Below are positions 28,588 through 37,434 of a stretch of DNA of 64,000 nt, piece after piece. The notes beneath the pieces were generated by a model, which ran no database searches, was not told the origin of the DNA, and saw only the letters and a program-made list of their open reading frames with translations. Source of the stretch: Leptolyngbya sp. SIO1E4. Its GTDB lineage: Bacteria > Cyanobacteriota > Cyanobacteriia > Phormidesmidales > Phormidesmidaceae. The stretch's first letter is position 1; the number at the start of each line of letters is the position of its first letter. Position numbers and translations under genes: made by a program. The stretch covers positions 1,004,001-1,068,000 of the forward strand of contig JAAHFU020000002.1 of assembly GCA_010672825.2 (NCBI GenBank), written 5' to 3'.

Positions 28588-28616
28588 TTGGCGTGATGAA
28601 CTCGACTTTATATAAT
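28588..28616 (+). promoter_or_regulatory. Predicted sigma-70-type promoter
   Basis: TTGGCG (28588-28593) and TATAAT (28611-28616) are separated by 17 bp. The -10 is a perfect consensus and the -35 matches 4 of 6. It lies about 160 bp upstream of the acyltransferase start and would drive the polysaccharide-type gene set. The remainder of the 28480-28773 gap shows nothing else. Confidence 0.5.
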
Positions 28617-28773
28617 TGGGGGCATATAGGCATAGGGAAGATGCACGATAAAAGTGACGCTTAATATCAGACCAGCCTTTCTTAAACCTTGATCTTCCTC
28701 CAAACCGTTTTGTATTGACCCTGCGAGTTTATTCCAGAGGACGTTTAATACTGTGAATTTATTGTCAGGAAAA

Positions 28774-29553
28774 ATGGTAAACGTAGATAAATCTCAATCC
28801 AGCGTCGATTGGGAACGGATTAAAAAGGCTGTTGTTAAGGTCTGGCTGTCCGCCAAGGAAAATGTTGTTCTAGCCTTGCTGGATGGAATGCCGACCATGC
28901 TCGGAAGACTCCTTCGAGGCGCGCTTTATTCGACAATTTTTGAGCACTTAGGCAAGTCTTCTGTGATTAGACCTCGCGTGCAATTCTTTGGGACCCATCG
29001 AATAGAAATGGGAGACTTTGTGAGTCTTCATCCGGGGGTTCGAATTAGAAGCCTGAACCATAAAAGTTCTATTTCCCTTGCTAATAAGGTGTCTCTAGAT
29101 ATTGGGGTTGATATCAAATCAAATTGCGGTCGCATCAAGATTGGTAACCGCGCCTACATCGGCCCTTACACCTGTTTATCTGGTGGCGATATCAGCATTG
29201 GGGATAATTGTCTGATTGCATCTCATTCAGGGATTTATGCCAACAACCATGAGTTTTACGACGCGGATCGTAAAATCATCGATCAAGGCAGCAGTTTTAA
29301 GGGAATCATAATTGAAGAAGATTGTTGGCTTGGGAGTGGCGTTCGAGTGTTGGACGGAGTCACGATTTCTAAGGGTAGCGTCATTGGTGCAGGTGCTGTG
29401 GTGACTAAGGATATTCCGCCTTACTCAGTTGCCGTCGGCGTTCCGGCCAAGGTTATTTCTCAGCGGAAGGCCTTCTCTGAAAAGTCCCCTGATCAATTAT
29501 TGAAAGATGCGAGCACTCCAGATCCGCTGCCCCAACCCCAAGAAGTGGTTTGA
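28774..29553 (+). CDS. Left-handed beta-helix acyltransferase
   Basis: A 259-residue acyltransferase of the hexapeptide-repeat (WcaF/CysE-like) type. The C-terminal half repeats the [LIV]Gxxxx pattern, for example IKIGNRAYIGPYTCL, VSIGDNCLIAS-like and IGAGAVVTKDIPPYSVAVG, ending with the usual VPAKVI. Such enzymes add acetyl groups to sugars of surface polysaccharides. The ATG at 28774 has AGGAAAA 5 nt upstream; a GTG at 28753 is the alternative. It begins a run of three genes with two glycosyltransferases. Confidence 0.85.
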   Translation: MVNVDKSQSSVDWERIKKAVVKVWLSAKENVVLALLDGMPTMLGRLLRGALYSTIFEHLGKSSVIRPRVQFFGTHRIEMGDFVSLHPGVRIRSLNHKSSISLANKVSLDIGVDIKSNCGRIKIGNRAYIGPYTCLSGGDISIGDNCLIASHSGIYANNHEFYDADRKIIDQGSSFKGIIIEEDCWLGSGVRVLDGVTISKGSVIGAGAVVTKDIPPYSVAVGVPAKVISQRKAFSEKSPDQLLKDASTPDPLPQPQEVV

Positions 29554-29609
29554 GCAATCCACCTGTGGGCAGCAACTCGGGTTGATTTCAGACTTGTAGA
29601 TTAAACATT

Positions 29610-30881
29610 ATGAAAGCTGGTTCTCAAAAGCCCCGGATTTGCATCGCCCTACCTGGCACTGACTACGTCCCTCATGCACCGCTTCTTTTTGCCAATACGT
29701 TACCGATGCTTCCCTACTTAGAGGAAGAGTTTGACGTTACAGTTCTGTTTCGAAAAGTTTTAGGGAAGCCACAACTTGACTATAAGTATTCAACGATTCT
29801 TGATTTAAGCACGCTCCCAAATTCAGAAAAAACTCAAAGTAATGCTAACTTTAGCCCTACTGGTTTTTTTAGTGCTCGCAGATATTTGAACACTTTAAAT
29901 GCGTTTTCTAAAACCCATGCCAAAGAGTTCGACTTAATCATTGAAAGGCAATGGTCTCTGGTTGGAGCATTGTCTAATGCTTTCAAACGACATGGGGTTC
30001 CCTCAATATTCGTAGTTGAAGCCGAGTTCTACACGACTAAAGACGTGAGGATCGAGCATCCCGTCAAACGGCTCTCAACGGCGCTGTTCAAAAAGTGGCT
30101 GCCTTGGCTCAGACGACAATGGATTCAGAAGGCCGATGGCATTATTGTTGAAACTGAGCAAATGAAGTCTTTTCTCATTGAGAAGCACTACGCTCGTCCA
30201 AATAAGCCTGTGTACCCTATCCCAAATGGGATTGACCCTAGCATCTTCTTCCCTCGCGATCGCCGCACCTGCCGTGAAAAGTTGGGCATTGATCAAGACA
30301 GCATTGTGCTCACCTATGTGGGCTCATTAAACCGTTTTATTCAAGAACCTGGCCCAATTATTGAAGCGTTAGGACGTGAACAGCCCCATAACGTAGTCTT
30401 TCAGGTGATTGGCGATGGGATGAAGCGAAAAGAGCTGGAGCAGATTGCGACAAAGTTTAACGCACCTGTTGTTTTTCGGGGGAGACTCCCGCAGCAGGAA
30501 GCGGCCTTATATATTGGTGCGGCTAATCTTTGTATTGCTCCCTACAACAAAAGCCTGTTCCCAGAAGAGAAATTTACGAGTGCCAGCCTAAAAGTCTGCG
30601 AATATCTGGCGTGTGGTCGTCCTGTGGTGACGATTCCCTGTGGGCGAATGGAACATTTACTGAATCGCAGCCAATATGGCTTCCTCGTTCAGAATGATGT
30701 GGCGAGTTATCAAACTTTCTTCAGAGATTTTCCAGATATTGACAAGATAACAACCCTAGAAGATTCATTGATAACCGGTTTAGAGAACTCCACCTTAAAG
30801 GCTCAAAGGATCGTGATGAGTTGGCAAGATATTGCGGAAATCTATACACAGGTCATCAAGGAAAATTTAACCCAGCAATAA
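29610..30881 (+). CDS. Family 4 glycosyltransferase
   Basis: A 423-residue GT-B fold retaining glycosyltransferase. The donor-binding half has VLTYVGSLNRFIQEPG, VFRGRLPQQEAALYIGAANLCIAPY and FTSASLKVCEYLACGRPVV, the last carrying the E-x7-E-type motif of GT4 enzymes. The acceptor-side N-terminal half is divergent, as usual. Substrate unknown. It lies 56 bp after the acyltransferase gene and likely acts in synthesis of the same extracellular or surface glycan. Confidence 0.88.
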   Translation: MKAGSQKPRICIALPGTDYVPHAPLLFANTLPMLPYLEEEFDVTVLFRKVLGKPQLDYKYSTILDLSTLPNSEKTQSNANFSPTGFFSARRYLNTLNAFSKTHAKEFDLIIERQWSLVGALSNAFKRHGVPSIFVVEAEFYTTKDVRIEHPVKRLSTALFKKWLPWLRRQWIQKADGIIVETEQMKSFLIEKHYARPNKPVYPIPNGIDPSIFFPRDRRTCREKLGIDQDSIVLTYVGSLNRFIQEPGPIIEALGREQPHNVVFQVIGDGMKRKELEQIATKFNAPVVFRGRLPQQEAALYIGAANLCIAPYNKSLFPEEKFTSASLKVCEYLACGRPVVTIPCGRMEHLLNRSQYGFLVQNDVASYQTFFRDFPDIDKITTLEDSLITGLENSTLKAQRIVMSWQDIAEIYTQVIKENLTQQ

Positions 30882-31110
30882 AGTCTAAGGAGATCTGGAG
30901 GTATTATCGAGTCGATCGCGTTCTGGATGCTTGCACCTAATAGATTGAAGGATTCATGTCGTCGCTCTCAGCTACTCTTACCTACTCTTTAAAAGGAGAC
31001 TATAAAGGACAACCTGTGTCGTGATTACATAGTAGATATTACATGTATTCCTTGAGTTTATTGGGTTTCCTGTGTGGTGAATGTTGGCGTTAAAACCTGT
31101 ATAACTAATC

Positions 31111-32166
31111 ATGGATGAATCAGCTACAGTGGTTCCTGAAAATTGTCAAGAGAATCAATCTCATCCTCTAATATCAGTAGCGATATGTACTTATAACCGA
31201 GCAGATCGCTTGATCTTAGCTTTGGAGGCGCTTTGTCAACAATCCTTAGAATCTCAATTCTTTGAGGTCTTGGTGGTAGATAATGCGTCTACCGATCAAA
31301 CTCAGAAGGTCTGTACTGACTACCAGGAGCAGCTCTCTAATTTACGGTACATTTATGAGCCGGTTCAAGGACTTTCCAAAGCGCGTAACACAGCCTTGGA
31401 GCAGGCCCGTGGCGAATATATCTCTTATTTAGATGATGATGCGATTCCCTGTCAGACTTGGGTAGAAGAAATTCGCAATACATTTCAAACGGCGAAGCCA
31501 ACCCCTGTAGGTGTTGGTGGCCCTATTTATCCGCTGTGGGAGATGGGACAACCAGAGTGGATGCAGGAAGAAATGAACTTTCTATTCACGATTCTGGATT
31601 ATGGAGATGAGCCGCATTGGTTAAAGTTTCCAAGATTTCCCTTTGGGGCAAACATGAGTTACCAGCGTCAGGTACTTTGCCAAGTTGGTGGGTTTCATGA
31701 AAACTTAGGGCGAAAGGGCGGGAGTCTGCTGTCGTGTGAGGAGTATTTACTCAACAAAACCCTGACCAGACAAGGGGGACGGTTTTACTACAATCCCCAG
31801 GCTTCGGTGCAACACTGGATTCCTCAAGAGCGGAGCCGTTCGGAGTGGGTTATTCGTCGCAGTTACTGGCAAGGTCGCTCTGAAGCTGTGGTTGACCAAC
31901 TTGTCGGAAAATCCTGGAAACGTCAGCGATGGGATAGTCTCTGGAAATTCTGGCATCCCCAACGCATTCTAAATTCAGCCCTAGGAGCAGAGAAAGTGCA
32001 TGTTTTGGCCAGAGCCTGGCTGAGCCGGAGTTGGGGGTATTTTTTCCATGTCTGGTTCCGTCATTCCCTCTCGGTTGAAATTAGTAATGGGTTCAAGTAC
32101 CCTAACCAGAAATCCTTTAGAGTCGCTCCCGATCAGCAACCGTCTGAGAGTTCGTCAGGGGCTTGA
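31111..32166 (+). CDS. Family 2 glycosyltransferase
   Basis: A 351-residue GT-A fold enzyme. The N-terminal VAICTYNRADRL, VVDNASTDQT and the metal-binding YLDDDA (DxD) motif define GT2. The C-terminal portion has EEYLLNKTLTRQGGRFYYNP and basic segments that may contact the membrane. It is 229 bp after the GT4 gene, with a separate upstream region, and probably belongs to the same glycan pathway. Confidence 0.88.
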   Translation: MDESATVVPENCQENQSHPLISVAICTYNRADRLILALEALCQQSLESQFFEVLVVDNASTDQTQKVCTDYQEQLSNLRYIYEPVQGLSKARNTALEQARGEYISYLDDDAIPCQTWVEEIRNTFQTAKPTPVGVGGPIYPLWEMGQPEWMQEEMNFLFTILDYGDEPHWLKFPRFPFGANMSYQRQVLCQVGGFHENLGRKGGSLLSCEEYLLNKTLTRQGGRFYYNPQASVQHWIPQERSRSEWVIRRSYWQGRSEAVVDQLVGKSWKRQRWDSLWKFWHPQRILNSALGAEKVHVLARAWLSRSWGYFFHVWFRHSLSVEISNGFKYPNQKSFRVAPDQQPSESSSGA

Positions 32167-32497
32167 AATTCTGAACTCAGTCAGCTGAGGGGATGCACAA
32201 AAAATTGGAGCGTTGCTGAACTGTGGCCTTGATCGCTTCGAAGTTTGTGACAGGATGCTTAACAATTATCGATTAGATAATTTAGAGCATAAGCTAAGGT
32301 GTCTAGGCCGTGGCTATGGGTTGCGGTTACCAGGTATGGCTGCCTGATAACGCGAACTCATCGGTGGCAGCCGCCTGAGCCTGCAAACAAATTCGGTAAG
32401 TAACGTCAGTCGCTAAGGCTGAGCGTCAGATTTGTTCTGCTGTCTGAAATGTTAAGTACAAGCCGAAACGTTGGCCAGTCTAAATCATAGACGGAAA

Positions 32498-32518
32498 TGT
32501 TGTCACACTGTTGTCACA
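32498..32518. repeat. Tandem direct repeat TGTTGTCACA x2, 11-bp period
   Basis: TGTTGTCACA occurs at 32498-32507 and 32509-32518. A spacing of 11 bp, one helical turn, places both copies on the same DNA face, as for a regulator binding side by side. A reverse-complement core (TTTGTGACA) lies near 32244. Confidence 0.45.
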
Positions 32519-32808
32519 TTGGGTCGTTATACCTTAAGTTTATTGTCCAAAAGGCAGTTTAGGGAGTGATTTTCTGACTTTCCATTAAACTAAGTCTGAA
32601 AGTCTCGCCTGAAGTACACCAGGTGGTTGTAACCTAGCTGTTTTCTGAATGTCTTAACAGAGTTTGCAGGGATTGATAGGGTGTGTCCATAGGCATCTTT
32701 GGTGTACTGTTAGATGCTGTAAATAACACAGGTGCGCTGACCAGTGCAGTCAGTGACTTGTTATTGATTTTCCATTAGGGTTTCATTCAATAACGAAGGC
32801 CGACTCAT

Positions 32809-32832
32809 CTAAGAAGTGCATGCACTTCTTAG
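32809..32832. promoter_or_regulatory. Perfect 24-bp palindrome, candidate operator
   Basis: CTAAGAAGTGCA (32809-32820) is followed directly by its reverse complement (32821-32832), with no mismatch and no loop. It lies 44 bp upstream of the preferred start at 32876, and would overlap the start if the alternative GTG at 32816 were used. Symmetry without a loop fits a dimer-binding operator better than a terminator. Confidence 0.5.
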
Positions 32833-32875
32833 CAGTGGGTGGTGCCAGCGCACGAATCGATTTTTATCAAAAAGA

Positions 32876-33883
32876 ATGCCGCAAAGTGATTGGGTCGCTT
32901 CTATCTTAGACTTTGTCTATGCATGCCTTAGCCCCCTGAGGCGTTTCTCTAAACAAAGGTTCCTGCTGATTTTTATTGCCGCATTGTTGGCAGTGCAGCT
33001 TATTGCGTGGGGAGAGAGTTTTCTTTTACCACTGAGTTCTGGCTCGGTTTATGCTCAGAGCATTCCTAACCAGGCCGGTGCCAATGTTGTTGATCCCGCA
33101 GGTAATCCAGGCACACCCATTGTTTCTAACGAAACGCTGATCGAGGCACCCAGGGGGCCTGCTTTAACGATTATTAAAGCGGCTGATCGAGGCGCGGCAG
33201 AACCGGGGGATGTGGTGGTCTACCGGCTGCTAATTCGTAATTCTTCTGATCGAGATGCAACGCCCATCACGGTAACGGATGAATTGCCGCTAGGGCTACA
33301 GCTAATTGAAGAGTCTTTGCTCAGTGAGCCGTTTGAAATCACGAACGTTTCCACGAGTGACCGTAGCTTCATGCTGGAATTTGGGGCAGCTGTGTTACGA
33401 CCTGGGGATGAATTGTCGGTGGTCTATGCTGCCTTGGTAACCCCTGACGGAGTGCGGGGATCAGGCCGTAACGTGGCGCAGGTTTCGACTCCAGGAACAA
33501 CCAGTACGGCCACTTATCAACTGGCTATTCGCCCTGGAATTTTGGCCGACTGCGGCACCATTGTGGGCCGAGTTTTTGTAGACAAAAACTTTGATGGTGA
33601 GCAGCAGCCTGGTGAGCCGGGAGTGCCAAATGCAGTGTTGTTTATGGATGATGGCAATCGCATCCTTACGGACACAGACGGCCTGTTTTCGCTCGCGAAT
33701 GTGCTGTCCGGAAATCGCGTTGGCACTCTGGATTTATCGAGCCTGCCTGGCTATACCCTTGCTCCCAACCTATATCGCTTGTCGGACAACAGCCAATCTC
33801 GATTAGTGCGGCTTGAACCGGGAGGGTTGGCACGGATGAATTTCGGTGTGACCCCAGCATTTGGGGAGGAAGAAAGATCATGA
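32876..33883 (+). CDS. Exported DUF11 / SdrD_B-like domain protein
   Basis: A 335-residue secreted protein. After a basic N-terminal stretch there is a hydrophobic signal segment (about 28-50, cleavage likely at VYAQS). The mature part has one DUF11-type beta-sandwich (TIIKAADRGAAEPGDVVVY to VAQVSTPG) followed by an SdrD_B-like domain with GTIVGRVFVDKNFDGEQQPG and GEPGVPNAVLF, typical of calcium-stabilised adhesin domains. There is no membrane or wall anchor. The start is uncertain: ATG 32876 is preferred over GTG 32816. The stop overlaps the next ATG by 4 nt (ATGA), indicating translational coupling to the barrel protein. Confidence 0.75.
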   Translation: MPQSDWVASILDFVYACLSPLRRFSKQRFLLIFIAALLAVQLIAWGESFLLPLSSGSVYAQSIPNQAGANVVDPAGNPGTPIVSNETLIEAPRGPALTIIKAADRGAAEPGDVVVYRLLIRNSSDRDATPITVTDELPLGLQLIEESLLSEPFEITNVSTSDRSFMLEFGAAVLRPGDELSVVYAALVTPDGVRGSGRNVAQVSTPGTTSTATYQLAIRPGILADCGTIVGRVFVDKNFDGEQQPGEPGVPNAVLFMDDGNRILTDTDGLFSLANVLSGNRVGTLDLSSLPGYTLAPNLYRLSDNSQSRLVRLEPGGLARMNFGVTPAFGEEERS

Positions 33884-36800
33884 AGACATTGATGGCAACC
33901 ATCGGCTGGCTGATGGTCTGGGCGATCGCAGCGGATGTCTCAGGATTCACGCCAGTCCGCGCCGATGATTTGGAGGCTGCAGACGATACTGAGCCTTCCC
34001 TGTCAGCTGGGGCCACTCAGCTAGAAGGGGTTGAGGAGCGCGGTGGTCTTTTCTTACCCCTCGAACAGCCGGGGGAGACCCTTGCTCAAGAAGAGATACC
34101 CCCCTCGTCTGAAGGGGAAGTGGAACCTGGGCCCTCAGGGGATGAGCCTGTAGAGGGTGAGCCTGTAGAGATTGACCCCTCAGCGAGTGAGCCAGAAACG
34201 CCTGAGGGAGAGACGTCAGCTTTCACAATGGAGCTTTCCCCCCTCAGCAGCCCCGTGATCCCCGCTAATCAGCGTTCAACGGTGAGTTTGGAAGGGCGCA
34301 TTACCGACGAGATGGGCAATCCACTGCCTCGAGATGTCGTGGTCACCCTAACAACGGCTGCTGGAGAATTTCAAGGGGCTGATTATGACCCTGATCGCGC
34401 AGGCTTTCAGGTTTTGGCCCGCCAGGGCCAATTTCAGGTGACCTTACGCTCTACCTTAGAAGCGCAGCAGGTGCGAATTCGAGCTGCGGCCTCGGGGTAC
34501 GACGTCCGGGGGATTGAGCCAAATCCGACCCTGGAGCCGCTGCCGGAGGTAGAAACCTTTACCCAGGTTGAATTTATTACCAATCTGCGCCCTTCTCTGG
34601 TGGCCGGGGTGGTTGACTTTCGCTTGGGGCCTGGGGCCACTAACTACTGGGGCAGCTTTGAGGACTTCTTGAATCCTGACGAAATTGGGGAGGTTGACTT
34701 TGATTTAGGGGCTGCTCTCTTTGCCACGGGCACCCTGGGAGACTGGCAGTTCACAGGGGCGTTGAATACCCGTCGTGCCCTGAATGAAACCTGTGATGGC
34801 AACCGCCTGTTTCGGGATGATCAGCTTTGCGAAAATACTTACCCCGTCTATGGGGATAGCTCTCAGGTTGATTATCTGACCCCCTCCATTGATAGCTTTT
34901 ATTTGCGGTTTCAGCGGGATTCTCTGGTGCCAGGGGGAGAGCCCGATTATGCGATGTGGGGCGATTTCCATACGGAGGAATTTGCGCGATCGTCCCAAGA
35001 TTTCACGGCTATCACTCGCCAGCTCCATGGTTTTAAGGGCAATTACACCCTGGGCAATCTGCAGATAACCGCAATGTATGCCAACAATCTGCGCCCCTTT
35101 CAGCGAGATACCCTGGCCCCGGACGGCACCAGCGGGTACTACTTCTTGTCTCGGCGCGTCATTTTGCCCGGCAGTGAGGATATTTTCATTGAAACAGAGG
35201 AGATTAATCGTTCAGGTACCGTCGTTGAGCGGCGGCGCTTGAACCGCGTCAGCGACTATGAAATTGACTACGATCGCGGCACCCTGCTTTTCCGGGAACC
35301 CATTTATCGAACCGAGGTAGATCCCTTTGGTAAAACCCTGGTGCGGCGCATTGTCGCGACTTACCAGGTGGATGACACCAACGGTGATGGCAACCTCTAT
35401 GCAGGTCGCCTGCAGTACAATTTTAAAGCTGGGGCACCAGAGACCGGTGGCTGGGCTGGAATCACGTTACTGTCTGAAGATCAAGGCGATCAGGACTTTG
35501 AGCTGTACGGAATTGATGTGAGTGTGCCCCTGGGAGCCACCGGGCAGTTCACGGGGGAATTTGCGCACTCCTCGTTTGATCGCTTTGGGGAATCTGCCGA
35601 TGGTAATGCCTATCGTCTCGAAGCCGAAGGGCCTTTGTTTTCGCCAAGTGTGTTAGGGCGTGCCTACCTCCGCAGTGCGGAGAGTGGTTTTTCTAACACG
35701 GCAACGACAAGCTTCCGCCCAGGGCAGACCCGCTGGGGGGGGGCGTTGAGTGCAGGGCTTGGTTCCACCACCCGTCTCAACTTCCAGTTTGATCAAGAAA
35801 TTAACCGGGGACGGGCACCCGAAGTCACGACAGACTTATTTGATCTGCTATCGCCGGGGCAGTTTGAAACCCCAGGTGAGTTTGTTGATAACACCCTGAC
35901 CACCTATCAAGTGGGGATTGCACAAAGGTTGGGCAGTGTGGATGTTGGGCTGGACTGGGTGAATCGCGATCGGGTGGATCGAATTGATGATGTCGACACC
36001 CGCTCTAACCAACTGATTCCTCGCCTGGCGATTCCAATTTCTTCAGACCTCAGCTTCCGGGCCCAGAGCGAACTCAACTTTGGTGCTGATGACGATCCCC
36101 TGTATCCCGATCGCACGACCCTGGCCCTCGACTGGGCTGTGCAGCCTGGGGTCACCATGCGTCTGGCGCAGCAGTTTGTCACTGGAGGCAATGACCCCCG
36201 TAACATTACCAGTCTGGACACCTTGGTGGACTATGCCCTGGGGGACAACACTTCTCTACGCAGTCGATATTCCCTGATTGGTGGGTATGGTGGGCTCATC
36301 GGGCAGGCGGCGTTGGGCCTGAACCACCGAATTGTGCTGGCACCTGGCCTGCGGGCCACCCTTGGGGTTGAGCATGTCATTGATGATGCTTTCAATGAAA
36401 CGGGAACCGGAGAGCAGTTTGAGCAGCCCTATGCCGTGGGCACGAGTGTTGCGGCCCTGGGAATTCAAGGGGGAACCTCTTTCTCCGTCGGGTTGGAATA
36501 TACAGATAATCCTGACTTCCAGGCCAGTGCCCGCCTTGAGCACCGCAACTCCTCCTCGGGTAACAACACGGTCTTTACAGCGGCAGCAGCGGGCAAAATT
36601 ACGCCAGCGCTCACGACCTTGTTTCGCTATCAGCAGGCAAACTATGCCAACCAAACCATTACCGGTTTGCTAGGAGGGTCCATTGATCTCAAGCTGGGGA
36701 TGGCCTACCGCAACCCAGTGAGTGACCAGTTCAATGCGCTGCTGAGCTATGAATATCGCCGCAACCCCTCAACCACGCCTGACACGATTTTGATTGATAG

Positions 36801-37434
36801 CGACATTGGTTCTTCTGACCACACGCTGTCGATGGAAGCTATTTACGCCCCTAACTGGCAGTGGGAGTTTTACGGCAAGTATGCGTTCCGCATTAGCAAT
36901 GCGGATTTAGCTGACGATTTAGAGTTTTCGAATTCAATTCATTTGATGCAGCTGCGGGCGGCCTATCGGTTTGCCTATCGGTGGGATGTTTTGGGCGAAA
37001 TTCGATATATCACCCAACCGGCTGCCAGCTATAACGAGGTGGGGACGTCGGTTGAGCTGGGATACTATCTGACCCCAGATCTTCGTTTCGGTGTTGGCTA
37101 CAGCTTTGGAGCTGCTGATAATGATGGCTTTGGTGGCGGCGGCTATCGGTCTGCCAGCGGCCCCTATCTGGGAGTGCAGCTTAAGGTCAATGAGTTGCTG
37201 AATGACTTTGGCTTGCAGCAGGTGACCCCGGCTCAGCAGGAAGAATCCTATACAGAGACCGAGGAGGTTGCCCCCATAGACGTAGAGGCTGACCCCCCTG
37301 AGGATGCGGAGTCTTCTGACGAGGGTGCCAATTCGACTTCATCAGAAACCGATCACGTCGCCGCTGATGATATCGACGAGGCGCCTGCCACTGTCCCCTT
37401 ATCCTCAACCACTGAGCCAGGAGGTTCCCGATGA
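33880..37434 (+). CDS. Predicted outer-membrane beta-barrel protein with Ig-like domain
   Basis: A 1184-residue exported protein. A signal peptide (hydrophobic core ATIGWLMVWAIAADV, cut near residue 28) is followed by an acidic Glu/Pro-rich linker (about 30-115), an Ig- or carboxypeptidase-regulatory-like beta domain (about 127-215, RITDEMGNPLPRDVVVTL) and a very long region (about 230-1105) of alternating polar/hydrophobic strands with aromatic girdles, such as SVGLEYTDNPDFQASARLEH and LRFGVGYSFGA, as in large outer-membrane barrels. An acidic tail of about 80 residues follows the last strand. No TonB box or plug domain is recognised. It overlaps both neighbours by 4 nt, so the three genes form a coupled unit. 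Confidence 0.7.
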   Translation: MKTLMATIGWLMVWAIAADVSGFTPVRADDLEAADDTEPSLSAGATQLEGVEERGGLFLPLEQPGETLAQEEIPPSSEGEVEPGPSGDEPVEGEPVEIDPSASEPETPEGETSAFTMELSPLSSPVIPANQRSTVSLEGRITDEMGNPLPRDVVVTLTTAAGEFQGADYDPDRAGFQVLARQGQFQVTLRSTLEAQQVRIRAAASGYDVRGIEPNPTLEPLPEVETFTQVEFITNLRPSLVAGVVDFRLGPGATNYWGSFEDFLNPDEIGEVDFDLGAALFATGTLGDWQFTGALNTRRALNETCDGNRLFRDDQLCENTYPVYGDSSQVDYLTPSIDSFYLRFQRDSLVPGGEPDYAMWGDFHTEEFARSSQDFTAITRQLHGFKGNYTLGNLQITAMYANNLRPFQRDTLAPDGTSGYYFLSRRVILPGSEDIFIETEEINRSGTVVERRRLNRVSDYEIDYDRGTLLFREPIYRTEVDPFGKTLVRRIVATYQVDDTNGDGNLYAGRLQYNFKAGAPETGGWAGITLLSEDQGDQDFELYGIDVSVPLGATGQFTGEFAHSSFDRFGESADGNAYRLEAEGPLFSPSVLGRAYLRSAESGFSNTATTSFRPGQTRWGGALSAGLGSTTRLNFQFDQEINRGRAPEVTTDLFDLLSPGQFETPGEFVDNTLTTYQVGIAQRLGSVDVGLDWVNRDRVDRIDDVDTRSNQLIPRLAIPISSDLSFRAQSELNFGADDDPLYPDRTTLALDWAVQPGVTMRLAQQFVTGGNDPRNITSLDTLVDYALGDNTSLRSRYSLIGGYGGLIGQAALGLNHRIVLAPGLRATLGVEHVIDDAFNETGTGEQFEQPYAVGTSVAALGIQGGTSFSVGLEYTDNPDFQASARLEHRNSSSGNNTVFTAAAAGKITPALTTLFRYQQANYANQTITGLLGGSIDLKLGMAYRNPVSDQFNALLSYEYRRNPSTTPDTILIDSDIGSSDHTLSMEAIYAPNWQWEFYGKYAFRISNADLADDLEFSNSIHLMQLRAAYRFAYRWDVLGEIRYITQPAASYNEVGTSVELGYYLTPDLRFGVGYSFGAADNDGFGGGGYRSASGPYLGVQLKVNELLNDFGLQQVTPAQQEESYTETEEVAPIDVEADPPEDAESSDEGANSTSSETDHVAADDIDEAPATVPLSSTTEPGGSR

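Larger units (their letters stand above)
32167..32875. other. Upstream control region of the surface-protein operon
   Basis: A 709-bp gap without coding potential. It contains a tandem 11-bp direct repeat (32498-32518) and a perfect 24-bp palindrome (32809-32832), listed separately. The length and these motifs suggest a regulated promoter for the following large operon; no single -35/-10 pair stands out. Confidence 0.45.
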
